DNA from: Viola odorata
Taxonomy: Eukaryota > Streptophyta > Magnoliopsida > Malpighiales > Violaceae
Assembly (NCBI GenBank): GCA_963691705.1
Contig: OY829539.1
Location: 50,814,327-50,878,326 of the forward strand
Reading direction: 5' to 3'
Length of the DNA: 64,000 nt
Position numbers and translations under genes: made by a program. A model generated the notes under the pieces. That model made no database searches and was not told the origin of the DNA. It saw nothing but the letters and a program-made list of their open reading frames with translations. Positions 9,859 through 21,706 of the stretch are shown here, piece after piece (the stretch's first letter is position 1; the number at the start of each line of letters is the position of its first letter).

Positions 9859-10614
9859 CTCCCCTTGTCCCTGATTGTTTGTCGTTTAAGACTTGGGCAC
9901 AGAGTTTAAGGCGCCACTGTGCGCGTTGGTGAAACGACCAAGCTGCCCCTCCTCTTCCCTCACCGCTGCACAAGCTTCTGCGATCTTCTACAATTGCCGC
10001 CGTCACACCATCACTCCTCCATGTTTGATTCATTCTACAAATACCAATTCCTTCCTCAATTTTGACATGGTGTGGTCTAAAAACTTGAGATCTAATACCA
10101 ATTCCTTCCTCCATGTGACTGGATCTTTCTCTTCACTACTCAATAAACGAGTCAATCATCCATTTAATGGAAACCAAACAAACAAATTCATATCTTCAAT
10201 CATCCATTTAATGGAAACCAAACAAACAAAATAAAGATATGAATTTAATCAAAAACCCATCAATCATCCATTTAATGGAAACCAAACAAACAAATCAAGA
10301 TATGAATTTAATAAAAAAACCCATCAATTTCTCACACATAATTTCAATAAAAATTGAGCAAGTGGGTGTGTTCAAGGCTGATTTGGAGTTCCTCAGAAAA
10401 GAAGTTGTAAGGAAGAGATGAGATTTGTGAGCGAGCCTTTGCTACTTGCAGCAGCAGCCGAAGCTCTGTCAATAGCCATGAAGAAAGAACGAAGAAGAAG
10501 ACAAGGGTAGAATTGGAAAGAGAGTGAAACAATTGCCTTGAAAAGTGAGATCGACATTTATTTTCAGTTGGAGGCAGAATGTCTTAAACGACAAACAATC
10601 AGGGATAGAGGGAG
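9859..10614. mobile_element. non-autonomous mariner/Stowaway-type element, 756 bp
   Basis: The left end CTCCCCTTGTCCCTGATTG and the reverse-complemented right end CTCCCTCTATCCCTGATTG continue together through TTTGTCGTTTAAGAC, a TIR of about 34 bp. TA lies on both sides (9857-9858, 10615-10616). It has no transposase. The interior holds the three-fold direct repeat listed separately and a GC-richer patch (about 9900-10020) of unknown origin. Confidence 0.8.
10153..10293. repeat. three direct copies of a ~34-bp unit in the mariner-type element
   Basis: The unit CAATCATCCATTTAATGG followed by AAACCAAACAAACAAA occurs at about 10153, 10197 and 10261, separated by 10-30 bp of related sequence. The copies are almost identical. 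The spacing is irregular and the copies few, so it is not CRISPR-like. Confidence 0.85.
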
Positions 10615-13600
10615 TAATTTTTTTGGTCCTTACATTTTGTCCAAATATCTCAAATAGCATCTTATATCAACAAAATTATAAATTTCACCGTATGTTTGGT
10701 GTCCTATTTCCTTCCTTGCATATAGAGCTAACTTAGATGAATGATAATTGATTCTTCCTTTTGAGCTATCAATCAATGTCTGACACAGGTTTCTTTCTAT
10801 TTGTCGCAATGATTTGTTGAGGCATTCGGGTCATGATTCTGATCAGGCGTTGTCAAAAACATATTCTACGTGATGCAAGGATCAGGCATTCGATTAAAGT
10901 AACACAGAAAATAAAACAAAAATTGAGTGAGTTATTAGTGGTGTCATATTTTATAATTCACGAGTCTAATTTTCCAGTTTGAGCTCTTCTAATTCAATAG
11001 TTAACATGGGCAGCCTCATCCTTCATTTGGACAATACGCATCACTTGATCTTTGCTCGGGTTTCAGTATGGTTGAAAGCTTGGGAACTCGATTTCACCTA
11101 CTAAGTGCATGAGCTTTAGCCTCCCTTCTTAGTCTAATTGAGGTTGGTTTTGACTGCCTATAGAATCGGCTTGTGGTCTATCTTTTTTTAGACTTAATTC
11201 TATGATGTGAGTCATAACCTTTTTTAGCTGGGTGTTCATCTTATGTTGCTAGCTATTCTAATAAAACAATTATTTTAATTTGATCAGTTACTTAGGTAAT
11301 AAGCTGCAATGTTTAATGATAATTAATTGAATACTTGAGTGTAACTTACGCAATATTTCTATAAACATTCTAGAAAGAATTATTACTAACTGTAGTTGAC
11401 AAACTGATCAATGCAGGGAGATGAAAAGTTAAAAAAGTGGATAACATTAGGACGGGAAACAAGAATAAAATGGCTGCTCGCAATTTCCAAATGGCCATCT
11501 TTTTATTTTTCTTATTGGAAAAAGAAAAGTCAATATAGTACAATTGATAAGTAAATGGTGATTAACTACGTAAATATGAAGGCAGATAAGGAGACTCGAA
11601 CTTGAGATTTGCTCTTTTTATTTTGTAGAAAGTATCACTAAGCTACTAATTTATTGGTTAATTCAATTGCGTTATGTTAGTATATATACATTAATTTATG
11701 CTAAATTATTACATTTACTCATTAGTTTTTTATTCGCCCATATAAACTATTAAATAGTATATTTTTAGTCAATAATATTAGCAATAAGGGATCCAGCCTG
11801 CAACATTACTTTTTCTATCTTAGCTTGCCAACATTTAGAAATATAAGAAGAAGAAACAGGAGTGTATGAATCTTTCTTCTCCAAGAGTCAATGCAGATGA
11901 CGACCCTCGTCTCTTGTTATATATATATATTAGATATTGTTATTATGATAAGATCATGAAACATTTTATCTAGCTACCTCTCATTTTAATTTTAATTTTA
12001 ATTAAAGATTCCATGAAGATGAAGAAAAAGACAAAAAAAGGACAATAATTAATAATTTTATATATTAATGTCAAACAAAGGCCTCTCTCTCTCTACCATT
12101 TTCTGTATGCATAGATTACTACTACATTTACAAGTAAGATTTGGGCTTAGCTGTCCATATTCTTGCTTATTTATTAATTAATTTATTAATTTCAAATATA
12201 ATTATTAATTTGCATGGGTATAATATGGTTGCGCAAGAAAACAAATATACACAAACATTAGAACATTAAAAGAACATGACAAACAGTGTAAAAGAGAGAA
12301 ACTATTGGTACATCACTTAATATATACTAAACCCTCGAATCTAGAGGGACTATCCAATATCTCTCGACCGCAGAAATTAAGCTTAAAATGATGAACATAG
12401 GCCCTGGATTTTTCAAGTGGCTAGCTAGCTAAATGACTCGATCCATCCATATCCCTCCATCGCCCTCATCAGATCGCCGGGAACAATCAAAGCTATATAT
12501 ATACATAAAGAGGTAGCACACCGGTACTACGTACTGTTTAAATTTATACGAACTGGGTCATGTCCTATGCCTAGTAACAAAAAGGTTTGCTTAGATTGTT
12601 CACCAAAAACATGAAACGTTTCTCTTTATGGAACCCTATAGGAACTTAGGACTTAGAATGATTGATCTCTTTTTGAGTCATTAGATGTCTGTTAGGGCAC
12701 TAGGGAAACATTAAAAAAATGACCAATATGGTAAAAATGTCACAAAGTACTTGAAAAATCTGTCGCAATTGATTGCTGTTTTTGTAATTATTCAAATAGT
12801 GGCAATAGTAAATGGTGGTAAGTATAAAGCAGTATGCATTAATGTAGTCAAGTGTTTTCTAAATGTTGGCATCGATGGGTCATTCCCAAACACCTGATGA
12901 TCATCAAAAGGTGAATTAATAGGGACAAAGAATCTTAATGGATGGGGCCAACATCGGATCGATTCAACTATTATAAGTCCCTAGCTATAAGAAGAAAAGT
13001 GAAGGTGGTGTGCAATCCGAATAATTTTTTGATCAAATTTAAATTTTATAAACAATTCTAAAAAGATCGGCTAAAATAATGCTTCCTAATCCGATTAGTG
13101 TCCAGAACTTTTGCTTGGATTAATAAAAATGGCTTCCAAATTAGGTTAATTTGAAGTTTTATGTTGTCGTAATTTTCTATTTATTTGAATCAAAAGGTAT
13201 TTAATAATAGTTTTCTCTTTTGATTTAAGTTAGACGTTGTATTAATATGTTCATGAAATGTCAAATTAATCTTTATATTTTATCAAACCAGTCTCGATAT
13301 TATAGATAATGGATTTACATTTTTCAAGCATTTCTTATTAAATTAAATAAAATTTATGAGTTTACATATATTTATATACAAAAGTATTTAATATTAATTA
13401 TTACTTAGGTCCTTGAAGCTAGTCCAATTCTGATTCAATCCTAAACCTAAAATCTTTGAACCTTTTTCCCTTTTTAGTCACACTTCCAATATAATATATA
13501 TTCCATAATTATCTGCTCGAAGTATTTTACCTCTTAATAAATAATTCGTCTTATAGGTTTAATGAGACACCAATATGATTCAAACCTAAAAAAAGAAATT

Positions 13601-13932
13601 AAGAGCCAGGAAGCAAAATGAAAAGGGTCATTGATTATTTTTTAATGATTAAAATAATTAAAAATATAGTTTACGTGCAAATTGTTTCATAGGTAAACTT
13701 ATATGCAATATCTCTTAATTTTGTAACTTTATCGGTATACTATGTGCGTTTTTACTCCAATTCATAACTTTGGAAGAAGTACGAAATTTAAGATTTTATT
13801 AAAGAAATAAGAAAAGTAAATAATCCTTAAAATGTTAGGAAATTCTTCATTTTGGATTTTGTAACTATATATATAAGAAATCCGAAGTTGCACTGTTATT
13901 TTCGGTAATTTTCGTTACATTATGATTTTTAT
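10615..13932. other. long AT-rich intergenic region upstream of the CACTA element
   Basis: I see no gene, RNA gene or intact transposon here. There are short microsatellites (TATATA near 11920, CTCTCT near 12085) and poly-A/T tracts. It may hold distal regulatory DNA of the MYB gene, but nothing in the sequence proves that. Confidence 0.5.
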
Positions 13933-14287
13933 CACTATAAAAAAATTGTCTTATATTGACAGGCAAATTCTGTCACAAACGCACGTAATCTTGTCGGAAT
14001 CTCACGTTATCGACGGGCGCCCGTCAATATAAAAGACATCGCAAACGTATCTTATTGACAGAATTGCCCGTCGCTAACGTTGCGAAAAGTCTTTTTGGTG
14101 GCTAACATTGCGAAAAGTCTTTTTGGTGGCGCGTATTATTGAGAAGTTTTGCGACGGGAATTCCGGTTGATTACGTTGCTAAAAGTCTTTTTGGTGGCTT
14201 GTATTGTTAACAAGAGTTGCGAATATACGTATTATTGAGAAGAGTAGCTAACGTTGCTAAAAGCCTAAAAGACTATTTTTCGTAGTG
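13933..14287. mobile_element. short non-autonomous CACTA element (355 bp) with TAT duplication
   Basis: It begins CACTATAAAAAAATTGTC and its reverse-complemented right end is CACTACGAAAAATAGTC, both diagnostic CACTA termini. A 3-bp duplication TAT is present on both sides (13930-13932, 14288-14290). Subterminal repeats of the type GCGAAAAGTCTTTTTGGTGG occur three times inside, as in other CACTA families. There is no coding capacity. Confidence 0.9.
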
Positions 14288-14292
14288 TATTA

Positions 14293-14553
14293 CTCCCTCT
14301 GGACACAAATAATTGTCACTTTCCTACGGATTATTACTGTTCATAATACTTGTCATTTTATCTTTTCCGAAGCATATATTTTGTGCAAATGACAATTTTT
14401 TTTTTATAAATCAACCCAATTTGATGATGGTGTGGTAATTTGAGTGAAAATTATGAGTAAAAATGAAACAATGTAGAATAAAATAAGATCAAAGATCATT
14501 GTCCTACGAATTTTTACTATTCTAAAACGTCATTTAATTATGTCCGGAGGGAG
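14293..14553. mobile_element. Stowaway-like MITE (261 bp)
   Basis: Ends are CTCCCTCTGGACACAAATAA and, reverse complemented, CTCCCTCCGGACATAATTAA, with TA on each side (14291-14292, 14554-14555). It abuts the CACTA element, with only four bases between the CACTA target duplication start and the MITE. Confidence 0.85.
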
Positions 14554-15351
14554 TATATGTTACCCGTTTTCGTTATTTAAAACTTTAAATATTACTAATA
14601 ATATAAACAATTTAAAAAAAAAAACAAGTGCATTGGGAATCGTGTAAGGAAAACTAGCTAGGCAGATGGAATAGTTTTTACGTACGACTTTTAGAAAAAA
14701 ATTCTATAGTTTAGTTTCAAAATTGTGAAGTACCAAGTTGGAATTGAAGCCAGTCAGTTATAGTAATTTATATCTACCTATTATTGCTCATAGTCATAGC
14801 TAGGGTTTGGAAACTGTCACAATTCAAAAAACCTGTTGCTATCAATTTCAATTTCAATTTCTTGTTAACAAGACTTTGGGTGCCCTTGATAAAGTACCCA
14901 ACAAGGTTTTATTTGGGGTTTGTCCAAAAAAATATATTAAGTAATTAACAGTAATTCAAAATTGATCATTAATTCATTACTTAATTAGGAAGTGATCATT
15001 AATTAATTAATTAATTAAGATTTCAGAGGACTTAAGCTATATTGCTAAACATGTCAATCATTTTGACTTGTGTGGGATATCTCTGCAACCAAAACAAGTA
15101 AAAAAAAAATTGTACACTCTTTTCACTGTTTCAAACTTCTATAAGGCCAAAAAGTCTCCTATTAAAATCCAACAAGGCCATCCCCTCTCTTCCTCATATC
15201 TCACTTGTGTGTGGAAAAGTGAGACTTTGGCAATTCCCTCCTTCCTTCTTCCTCCTACCTCCACCAAGAAAAAAACCAGAGAAAAAAGGAGTGATCTTTT
15301 TTCTAGGTTTCATCAGCAGAAACAGAGACAGAGAGAGGTCAAAGCAATATT

Positions 15352-17028
15352 ATGGGGAGAGCTCCTTGTTGTGACAAGGCAAATGTGAAGAAAGGACCTT
15401 GGTCTCCTGAAGAAGACACCAAACTCAAAGAGTACATTGAAAAACATGGAACTGGTGGCAATTGGATTGCTCTCCCTCCAAAAGCTGGTATCTTTTTTCT
15501 TTCATCTTAACCCCAAAAGATCATCTTTTTCCTCTCTTTTATGACTTTGGTTAGTAGTTTCTTGCTAATTTCTTGGGTTTTTCCCTCTCTTTCTTTTGGT
15601 GTTTAGGTTTGAAGAGGTGTGGGAAGAGTTGCAGACTGAGATGGCTGAACTATCTGAGGCCAAACATTAAACATGGTGAATTTTCTGATGAGGAAGATAG
15701 GATCATCTGCACCCTTTTTGCCAGCATTGGAAGCAGGTCCTCCTAATTACTCAATTCTTCATTTCTTTGCTCAAAAGTTTCACCTTTAAGTTCTTTTAAT
15801 TTGACCCAAATTAATATGCATACATATTTATTAATTTTCCATCCATTTTCCATAAAATAACAAAACTTTTTTGTTGAAATTGTAAAGGAGAAATCCTTCT
15901 TGGAAGTGGGTAGTAAAGTGAGGAAGGAAGAAAAATGGGTTTTCTCTCATTTCTTTTGTTTCTATTTTTGTTTGCCTTTGTTTTATTGTAGTTGTTTTTG
16001 ACTCTTAAGAAGATAAGAAAACCTGCAGATGTAAAAAGAATCTGTCTTTTTTAAGCTAATTGCTCTGCATGCATGCCAAGTTTAGATCCAACATCAACAC
16101 CCACTTACAGCTGTTAAAATACTTATAATTAAGAACTCAAAAAAGAAACCTTTTTTCTCTCTTTTAGTTCCTTAATTATATTGACACAAAAACATGGGAA
16201 ATGAAATCTTGCAGATGGTCAATAATAGCAGCTCAATTGCCAGGAAGGACAGATAATGACATCAAGAATTACTGGAACACTAAGCTGAAAAAGAAGCTCT
16301 TGGCCATGGCTCCACAGCTCCAAAGACCAAAACCTCCACTACCCTTCCCTTCTTCTGATCCATCATCATTCACATCTTCTTCTTCTTCTTATCCCTACAA
16401 TACTATTAATTACAATTATGTACCAAATAACAAATCTATAACTGGATTTGACCCAACAGTTTCCAATCTTTTCATTAATAGTCCCAACAACAATTCACTC
16501 TTCCAAACCCAAGATGGGCTGCTGGGTCCCTTGCAATACAACAACAACAGTAATCTGCTAAGTTTTGGTGGGAATGATCATCAAGGTGGGAGTTGCAGCA
16601 CTACTTCAAATTCTGATGGGAGTTGCAATAACAACAACAACAACAACAACATAAGCTATGGCAGATCATCATTAGAGATAAAACAAGAGGACATGGGATT
16701 CATGCTAAGTGTAGAGAACCAGAAATTCATGCTAACTGGTGGTAACTATGGCTGCAGTTACAACAACAATGGAGGAGGAAGTGACATTAACTTGAACCAA
16801 TATTGGGTGCAAGCAGCAGCAGATCAGAAGCAGCAAAGTAGTAATAATAATGGTTGTTTTGGTGGGGATCAGAACCAAATGTTAGATTTTGATCATCAGC
16901 TGAATATGGAGGTGGATGTTAAGCAACAACAACAGTTCATCATTAGTAGTAATATCGATAATATTGGGGTTGATCATGTTGATGAAAACAAGACACAATC
17001 AGGGAAGGTGATGTACTATTATTACTGA
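15352..17028 (+). CDS. R2R3-MYB transcription factor, RAX/Blind (subgroup 14) type, complete
   Basis: Three exons, 15352-15487, 15607-15736 and 16215-17028, encode 359 residues with clean GT/AG junctions. Exon 1 starts [20 protein letters not shown]. The R2 repeat follows with the three regularly spaced Trp, continuing through [21 protein letters not shown]3 runs to about residue 115 and ends [12 protein letters not shown]. These signatures and the intron positions match subgroup 14 (Arabidopsis RAX1-3, MYB36, MYB68, MYB87; tomato Blind). [20 protein letters not shown] and LAMAPQ favour the RAX2/Blind side, whose members promote axillary meristem formation, over the MYB36 side. The C-terminal 245 residues are Asn/Ser/Gln-rich, including an Asn homopolymer, and the protein ends in four Tyr. 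It should act as a nuclear DNA-binding regulator. The exact orthologue is not certain. Confidence 0.95.
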
Positions 17029-18465
17029 AAGATAAATATATTACGGAGTTTGGGTTTTACTGACTGTGACTGTGACTGTGACTGTGACTGTTGTTGTGTT
17101 GTTGTCTGTTTTGTAAGTAAAATCAGGGGAAGATTTGATATATTATGGTGGTATGGTATGGTGTTTAGGGATTTCAGACAAGACCTTGGGAGTTTTGGAC
17201 TTGGAGTTGGGACTTTCTGGGGTACTGTGTAACTACTGTAATTGTATGTTTCTGATCTCATTCTCATCTCTGGTAATATCAAACATTTCTTCTTTTGACA
17301 GCACCACCACCATCAATCAACCCAATTCCCATTTCTTCTCCTCTTACTTTTGTTGCATTTCTTTTGGATTACGTAGTGGAGCGGTAAAAAATGTATTCGT
17401 ACTTTAGTCTCGAATGATATTAATCTTCTATTGGGAAGATAAAGAGGACACCTAAAATATCAACAAAAAAAATTGAATTGATAGATAAATTTGCTTCATG
17501 ACAATTTAGGTGTAATAGCTAGATTAATAGCTTAGCTGGCTACTTCAAGAACGTTCAAACTAGTCCAGATCACATAAGGTAATGTTATGGAAACTATATA
17601 AATACAATATTAAATTGTGAGTATATTAATTATATGTGAAATTTTAATAATGTTATTTTGTTTCTAGCACAAGTCAAAGCATAATCCTTAAAAAAGAAAA
17701 AAACAAGCAACTACTACTACTAACAATAATTTCATGGCATAGATAAACCAACCAATAACCATGCAATGCTGCTGCTCTCTTTAATTAATTAAGCCATAAT
17801 TTGACAGTGATTCTTCAGCGCACCCTTGTTTTGATTTTCTATTGGTTCAATTTAGTTTATTAGTTAACTAATACTATAATTCATTAGGACCTAATTATTG
17901 AAAAGACAGTTCCGCCCTTATGGCCTATCGATGTTTTAATATATGAATGAAGTATGTACTCTAGATCTTGACTGATCGAGCTAGGTCGATAATGGTGGAA
18001 ACTTTGGATTTATTTGGAGGAATATTCTTTAAATTAATATGACTATAGTAGTAATAATTAATGGTCACAATCCCAGTCTTGATCATTTAACAATCCTCTT
18101 TCCATGGTACTATTAATTAATTAAATTAAGGGTTTGTGACTTTGTGCAGTAAAAACAAATATGCTTGTCCGAGAACGAGTATTATTTTCTTTTTTTATGC
18201 GGAAAGGATACTCGAAAAAAAAAAATAGTATACTGATAGCAATAAGTCTACACTTACGTGGAAAAATTATCGAATAGTCCTGGAATGCGATGCGATTCAC
18301 TCTCTACACTTTACTCATGTAATTAGAGTACCTAATCTTTCTTATGTTAGTAGGAGTGTGAATTGGTAATAGTCCATAATTTGTTCAATTTATTTGAAAT
18401 AAATATTGTCAAAAAATGGAGGATCCGACGAAATGGAAAGATCTTATCAATATCAATGAATGATA
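17029..18465. other. MYB 3' region and intergenic DNA, with a GACTGT microsatellite
   Basis: A perfect TGACTG/TGAC-type hexamer repeat lies at 17061-17090, just after the MYB stop codon, probably in the 3' UTR. The rest is AT-rich with no recognised gene or transposon. Confidence 0.6.
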
Positions 18466-18727
18466 CTCCTCTGTTTTAAATTAAACACTTTTTTAGTGTT
18501 TTACACATAACAAATGAGTTACTTCTCATACCTTGTAAATTTGTATTTAACAGTAGTATCCTTTTTATTTATTTTAATTTATCTACTTTATTATTTTCAC
18601 TAACGATAATTAATAAAATGATAAATTAATAAATTTAGACAAAAAATCAGCTAAAAAATAGTGAAATGTCGTTTAATTTGAGACAAGTAAAAATTCAAAA
18701 GCGTCATTTAATTTGACACAAAGGGAG
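18466..18727. mobile_element. Stowaway-like MITE (262 bp)
   Basis: Ends are CTCCTCTGTTTTAAATTAAA and, reverse complemented, CTCCCTTTGTGTCAAATTAA, flanked by TA at 18464-18465 and 18728-18729. The interior is AT-rich and non-coding. Confidence 0.8.
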
Positions 18728-18729
18728 TA

Positions 18730-19497
18730 AATCATAGATCAAACTATTAAATCAGAAATTATGCTATCCTATAGTTTTATCCCGGTTAAATTCCATCAAA
18801 ACACCAAACCATCCAATGTAATTTACTGAAGCGACCTTATAGGGTTTCGGTTTCATACTCGATGGATTTGGATACATTGGTAATTTCCCGGTTAATGATG
18901 ATTTTTTTTTTATAGTAAAAGCTGATGAGAAAATGAATTCATGGCACACGTACGTAGTATTAAACTGGCCAAATCAAACCAATTATTTTTCATGGCCGTC
19001 TGATCATGTCACATCTTAATTAAAACATGATTTTAAATACAATATGTACTTATTATGCATCTAATTAATTAACTTGATCGAGATGCATGCTTGTTTTAAT
19101 TACTCTCCCTTCCTCCAACACTCACGCACGGCCAACTATAGTATCTAATCATATAATTAACAAATTAATTAGCATGGCCGTCATGAATTAGTAGCTTGCC
19201 GGAATCTATTTAGTCTTTCGGACATAAAGAAATGATCGAGTTTTGAATGGTTGATTCTCTCAACATTATTTACTTTATTCACCCGACAAAAACCTTAAAT
19301 TCATGTTAACGTCGGACAAATTTATCCTCTCTTTTGATTGAAATTTGAAACTGAAATTCATCATAAATTACCAAAAAAAAAGGAATTGTCTCATTAAATT
19401 AAATTCTACCCGTTATTATCCAGAAATAGGTCTCTCACACCGAGATCTAGCTATACGGTATTTAATTATGCGGATGAGCTGATTTAGTTGACCAAAC
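18730..19497. other. AT-rich intergenic DNA between MITE and fold-back
   Basis: I see no gene, RNA gene or complete mobile element in this stretch. Confidence 0.5.
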
Positions 19498-19555
19498 GAA
19501 ATGGTCAAGATAGCTCAGCTGGTAGAGCAGAGGACTGAGCTATCTTGACCATTTC
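19498..19555. repeat. perfect 21-bp fold-back built on half of a plastid-like tRNA-Phe
   Basis: The left arm (19498-19518) and right arm (19535-19555) are perfect inverted copies (GAAATGGTCAAGATAGCTCAG) around a 16-nt loop. The stretch 19509-19538, GATAGCTCAGCTGGTAGAGC followed by AGAGGACTGA, matches the D-arm and 5' anticodon stem of plastid trnF-GAA. The 3' half of the tRNA is absent, so this is not a tRNA gene. It looks like organelle DNA rearranged into a hairpin. Confidence 0.75.
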
Positions 19556-19801
19556 CGTTTCCGATGCACCGTTTTCCTCATTTTACTAAACGGTTTGGGT
19601 CTATGTCAATTAAAAAAGAAAAACGAAAAAGTTTTCTAAAGTCTTATCTAAGACATGGAATATGTAAAATAAAAAAAATGATGTCTTGGTCCGAGTGGGG
19701 ATAGCATTTATCTTCTGTATGTCCATGGAGTTTTGAAAAATCCAAATATCTTAGAAATAGATAGAAAGGTAGGAATTTTTCGAACAAACAGTACTCTTTC
19801 A
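19556..19801. other. possible plastid-derived insert (NUPT) next to the tRNA fold-back
   Basis: The text after the fold-back (for example GATGTCTTGGTCCGAGTGG and TATGTCCATGGAGTTTTGAA) reads like plastid intergenic DNA, and the tRNA half next to it supports that. I cannot place it in a plastid genome from memory, so this is tentative. A MITE interrupts it at 19804. Confidence 0.35.
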
Positions 19802-19803
19802 TA

Positions 19804-20063
19804 CTCCCTCCGGTCTCCAAAATATGTCGTTTTAGCATTTGTTTTTACTGTTTCGGAACGTATCTTAAGACGGCCGGAACAGTCACTATTTGAGACAATT
19901 TTGCCCCGAATTTTTTCTCGGAAGTACGTTAAGGATTAACGTATGTTCGAAAAAAAGTACGAAATTTTTTGGGGTCAAATAGTGCCTCATCCGGCCTCCT
20001 CGATATGCGTTCTCTACTGAATATTGGGATGCGAAGAAGACATTTATTGGAGACCAGAGGGAG
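19804..20063. mobile_element. Stowaway-like MITE (260 bp), same family as 28676
   Basis: Ends are CTCCCTCCGGTCTCCAAAAT and, reverse complemented, CTCCCTCTGGTCTCCAATAA, with TA on both sides (19802-19803, 20064-20065). The right half, reverse complemented, matches the sequence at 28676-28806 closely (CGCATCCCAATATTCAGTAG, GAGGAGGCCGGATGA), which defines a repeated family in this genome. Confidence 0.85.
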
Positions 20064-20065
20064 TA

Positions 20066-20862
20066 TACATTAGGAGCCCATTAATGAGAAAGGGTTAAGA
20101 AAAGCTTGAACCCAATTCCTATGGTGATGAATACAAGCGTAATTAAAATTTCTGGGGAGTTATAAATTTGTGGGGGAATTAAATTAAAGAGGAGACACAG
20201 CACATAAAAAAGAGAAAAGGGTTGAACTGATCAGATCAGGGAATCCCCATTCCAAAGATTAGAATTAAAATTATAAGATCTGTGTCAGACTACATTTGCT
20301 GTTCTTAGGCTTCTCCATGCTCTACGCTGGGCGATCAACTAATTTAATACAAACCTACATATATGTATATATATCCCTATACCAGCAATTATAATTAATT
20401 AATTCTAAATTATACTAAATCACATAATTATTGTTAATTAGTAATTCATAATTACTTTAATTATAGAAACTAATCACACGATCATCAATTCTCAATTAAT
20501 TTCCTCACGAAGTGAGTGAGTATACGAATAAATGAGATTTGTTTTACTATTAATTAAGTAGAAAACATTTGTGTTTTCCAAGTTAGATTGTTAGAGAGCA
20601 GTTGGCGGAAAGTTAATGTTTATTTTTGGTAGGAATGTCTTCTCTAGTGAAGTGTAAAGGTCAAAAGGTATGGTACCTACTGACAAGTACTCTGCCAATA
20701 AACAATTCTTATTTTTCTTATTTTTTTAATTATACGATTTTGCTGTCACACAAAAAGATTTTTGTTCCTTTTTTTTCTATTTATTTTCTCTGTTCTTGCA
20801 CAAAGACAGAAATTAGACATATTCAATCATTTGATCTTAGCAACCTTGATTGACTCTTGTCG
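20066..20862. other. intergenic, no gene recognised
   Basis: AT-rich sequence with short ORFs only. No RNA gene or transposon ends seen. Confidence 0.5.
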
Positions 20863-20870
20863 TTTCCAAG

Positions 20871-21698
20871 CATTGTTGTAAAAACCGGACCGGCCCGGCC
20901 GGTTCGACCGGTCCGACCGGGGACCGGTGGCCTGACCGGTCCGGTTAACCCCCTAAAACCGGACTCTTGCTGACCCGGCAAAAACCCGGGTGACCCGGCG
21001 GTTCAACCGGCGACCCGGTGACTCGGTGCCTGGTCAAACCGGGTTGACCGGGTTTTTTACAAAAATGCCACTCCTTTCCTTTAATCCCATTTCATTAATT
21101 CATTTTCACGATTTTCAGCCCTAATTCCTTCTCTTCCTCTTCCCGCAGCCCTAATTTAATGTTATACTTCATAGTTTTAAATTTATCTAAAAAATTAAAA
21201 TTGTGTCTAACTTATTTGTTTTAATGTTATAGGACTTACTTCAACAGGAAGGATTACGATCCTGTGGATTATGAGTGTATTGATCGTACTGACTTTTGGA
21301 TTGTTGAAGATGAGAGTCCAGAATTTCGAAATGAAGAAATTGAAAATATTTGAGAATTGTAGTTAATTATTTATTTATTTCGAACTTTTGGACTTACTAG
21401 TTAGTCATTTATTTCTTCAAGATGAAAAATCTGATGATGATGTTTGAGAATTGTAGTTAATTAATTAGTTACTTATGCACTTTTTAGTATGCACGTGTTT
21501 TTGGTAATGTAATGAACATTTTTTGTTTGTGTTTTTAGTTTATAAGGTAATTAATTAAATTTTATATGTATAAAAATATATAAATAATATTATTAAATAG
21601 ACTGGGTCGATACTACCGGTTGAACCCGGTTGGACCTTTGACCCTCTCACCCTCTGACCTGCCCGGGTCAATGTCCCGGGCCGGTTTTTACAACCTTG
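20871..21698 (+). mobile_element. hAT element (828 bp) with TTTCCAAG duplication and transposase C-terminal remnant
   Basis: The TIR is CATTGTTGTAAAAACCGG on the left and CAAGGTTGTAAAAACCGG on the right (reverse complemented). A perfect 8-bp duplication TTTCCAAG lies at 20863-20870 and 21699-21706, the hAT hallmark. The subterminal regions are dense in CCGG/GACCGG motifs. Inside, 21235-21352 encodes an acidic tail (DYDPVDYECIDRTDFWIVED) resembling the extreme C-terminus of hAT transposases. The rest of the transposase is missing, so this is a deletion derivative. Confidence 0.9.
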
Positions 21699-21706
21699 TT
21701 TCCAAG

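Noticed and set aside
10153..10293. CRISPR-like repeat array
   Set aside because: Three copies with irregular spacing inside a plant transposon; no cas genes and a eukaryotic context.
17022..17407. ORFs after the MYB stop codon
   Set aside because: They are driven by the GACTGT microsatellite and UTR sequence; no conserved domain.
19509..19538. tRNA-Phe gene
   Set aside because: Only the 5' half matches. The anticodon 3' side, T-arm and acceptor end are missing and replaced by an inverted copy of the start.
20217..20345. Possible microRNA hairpin
   Set aside because: I could not find a convincing stem or a known mature sequence.
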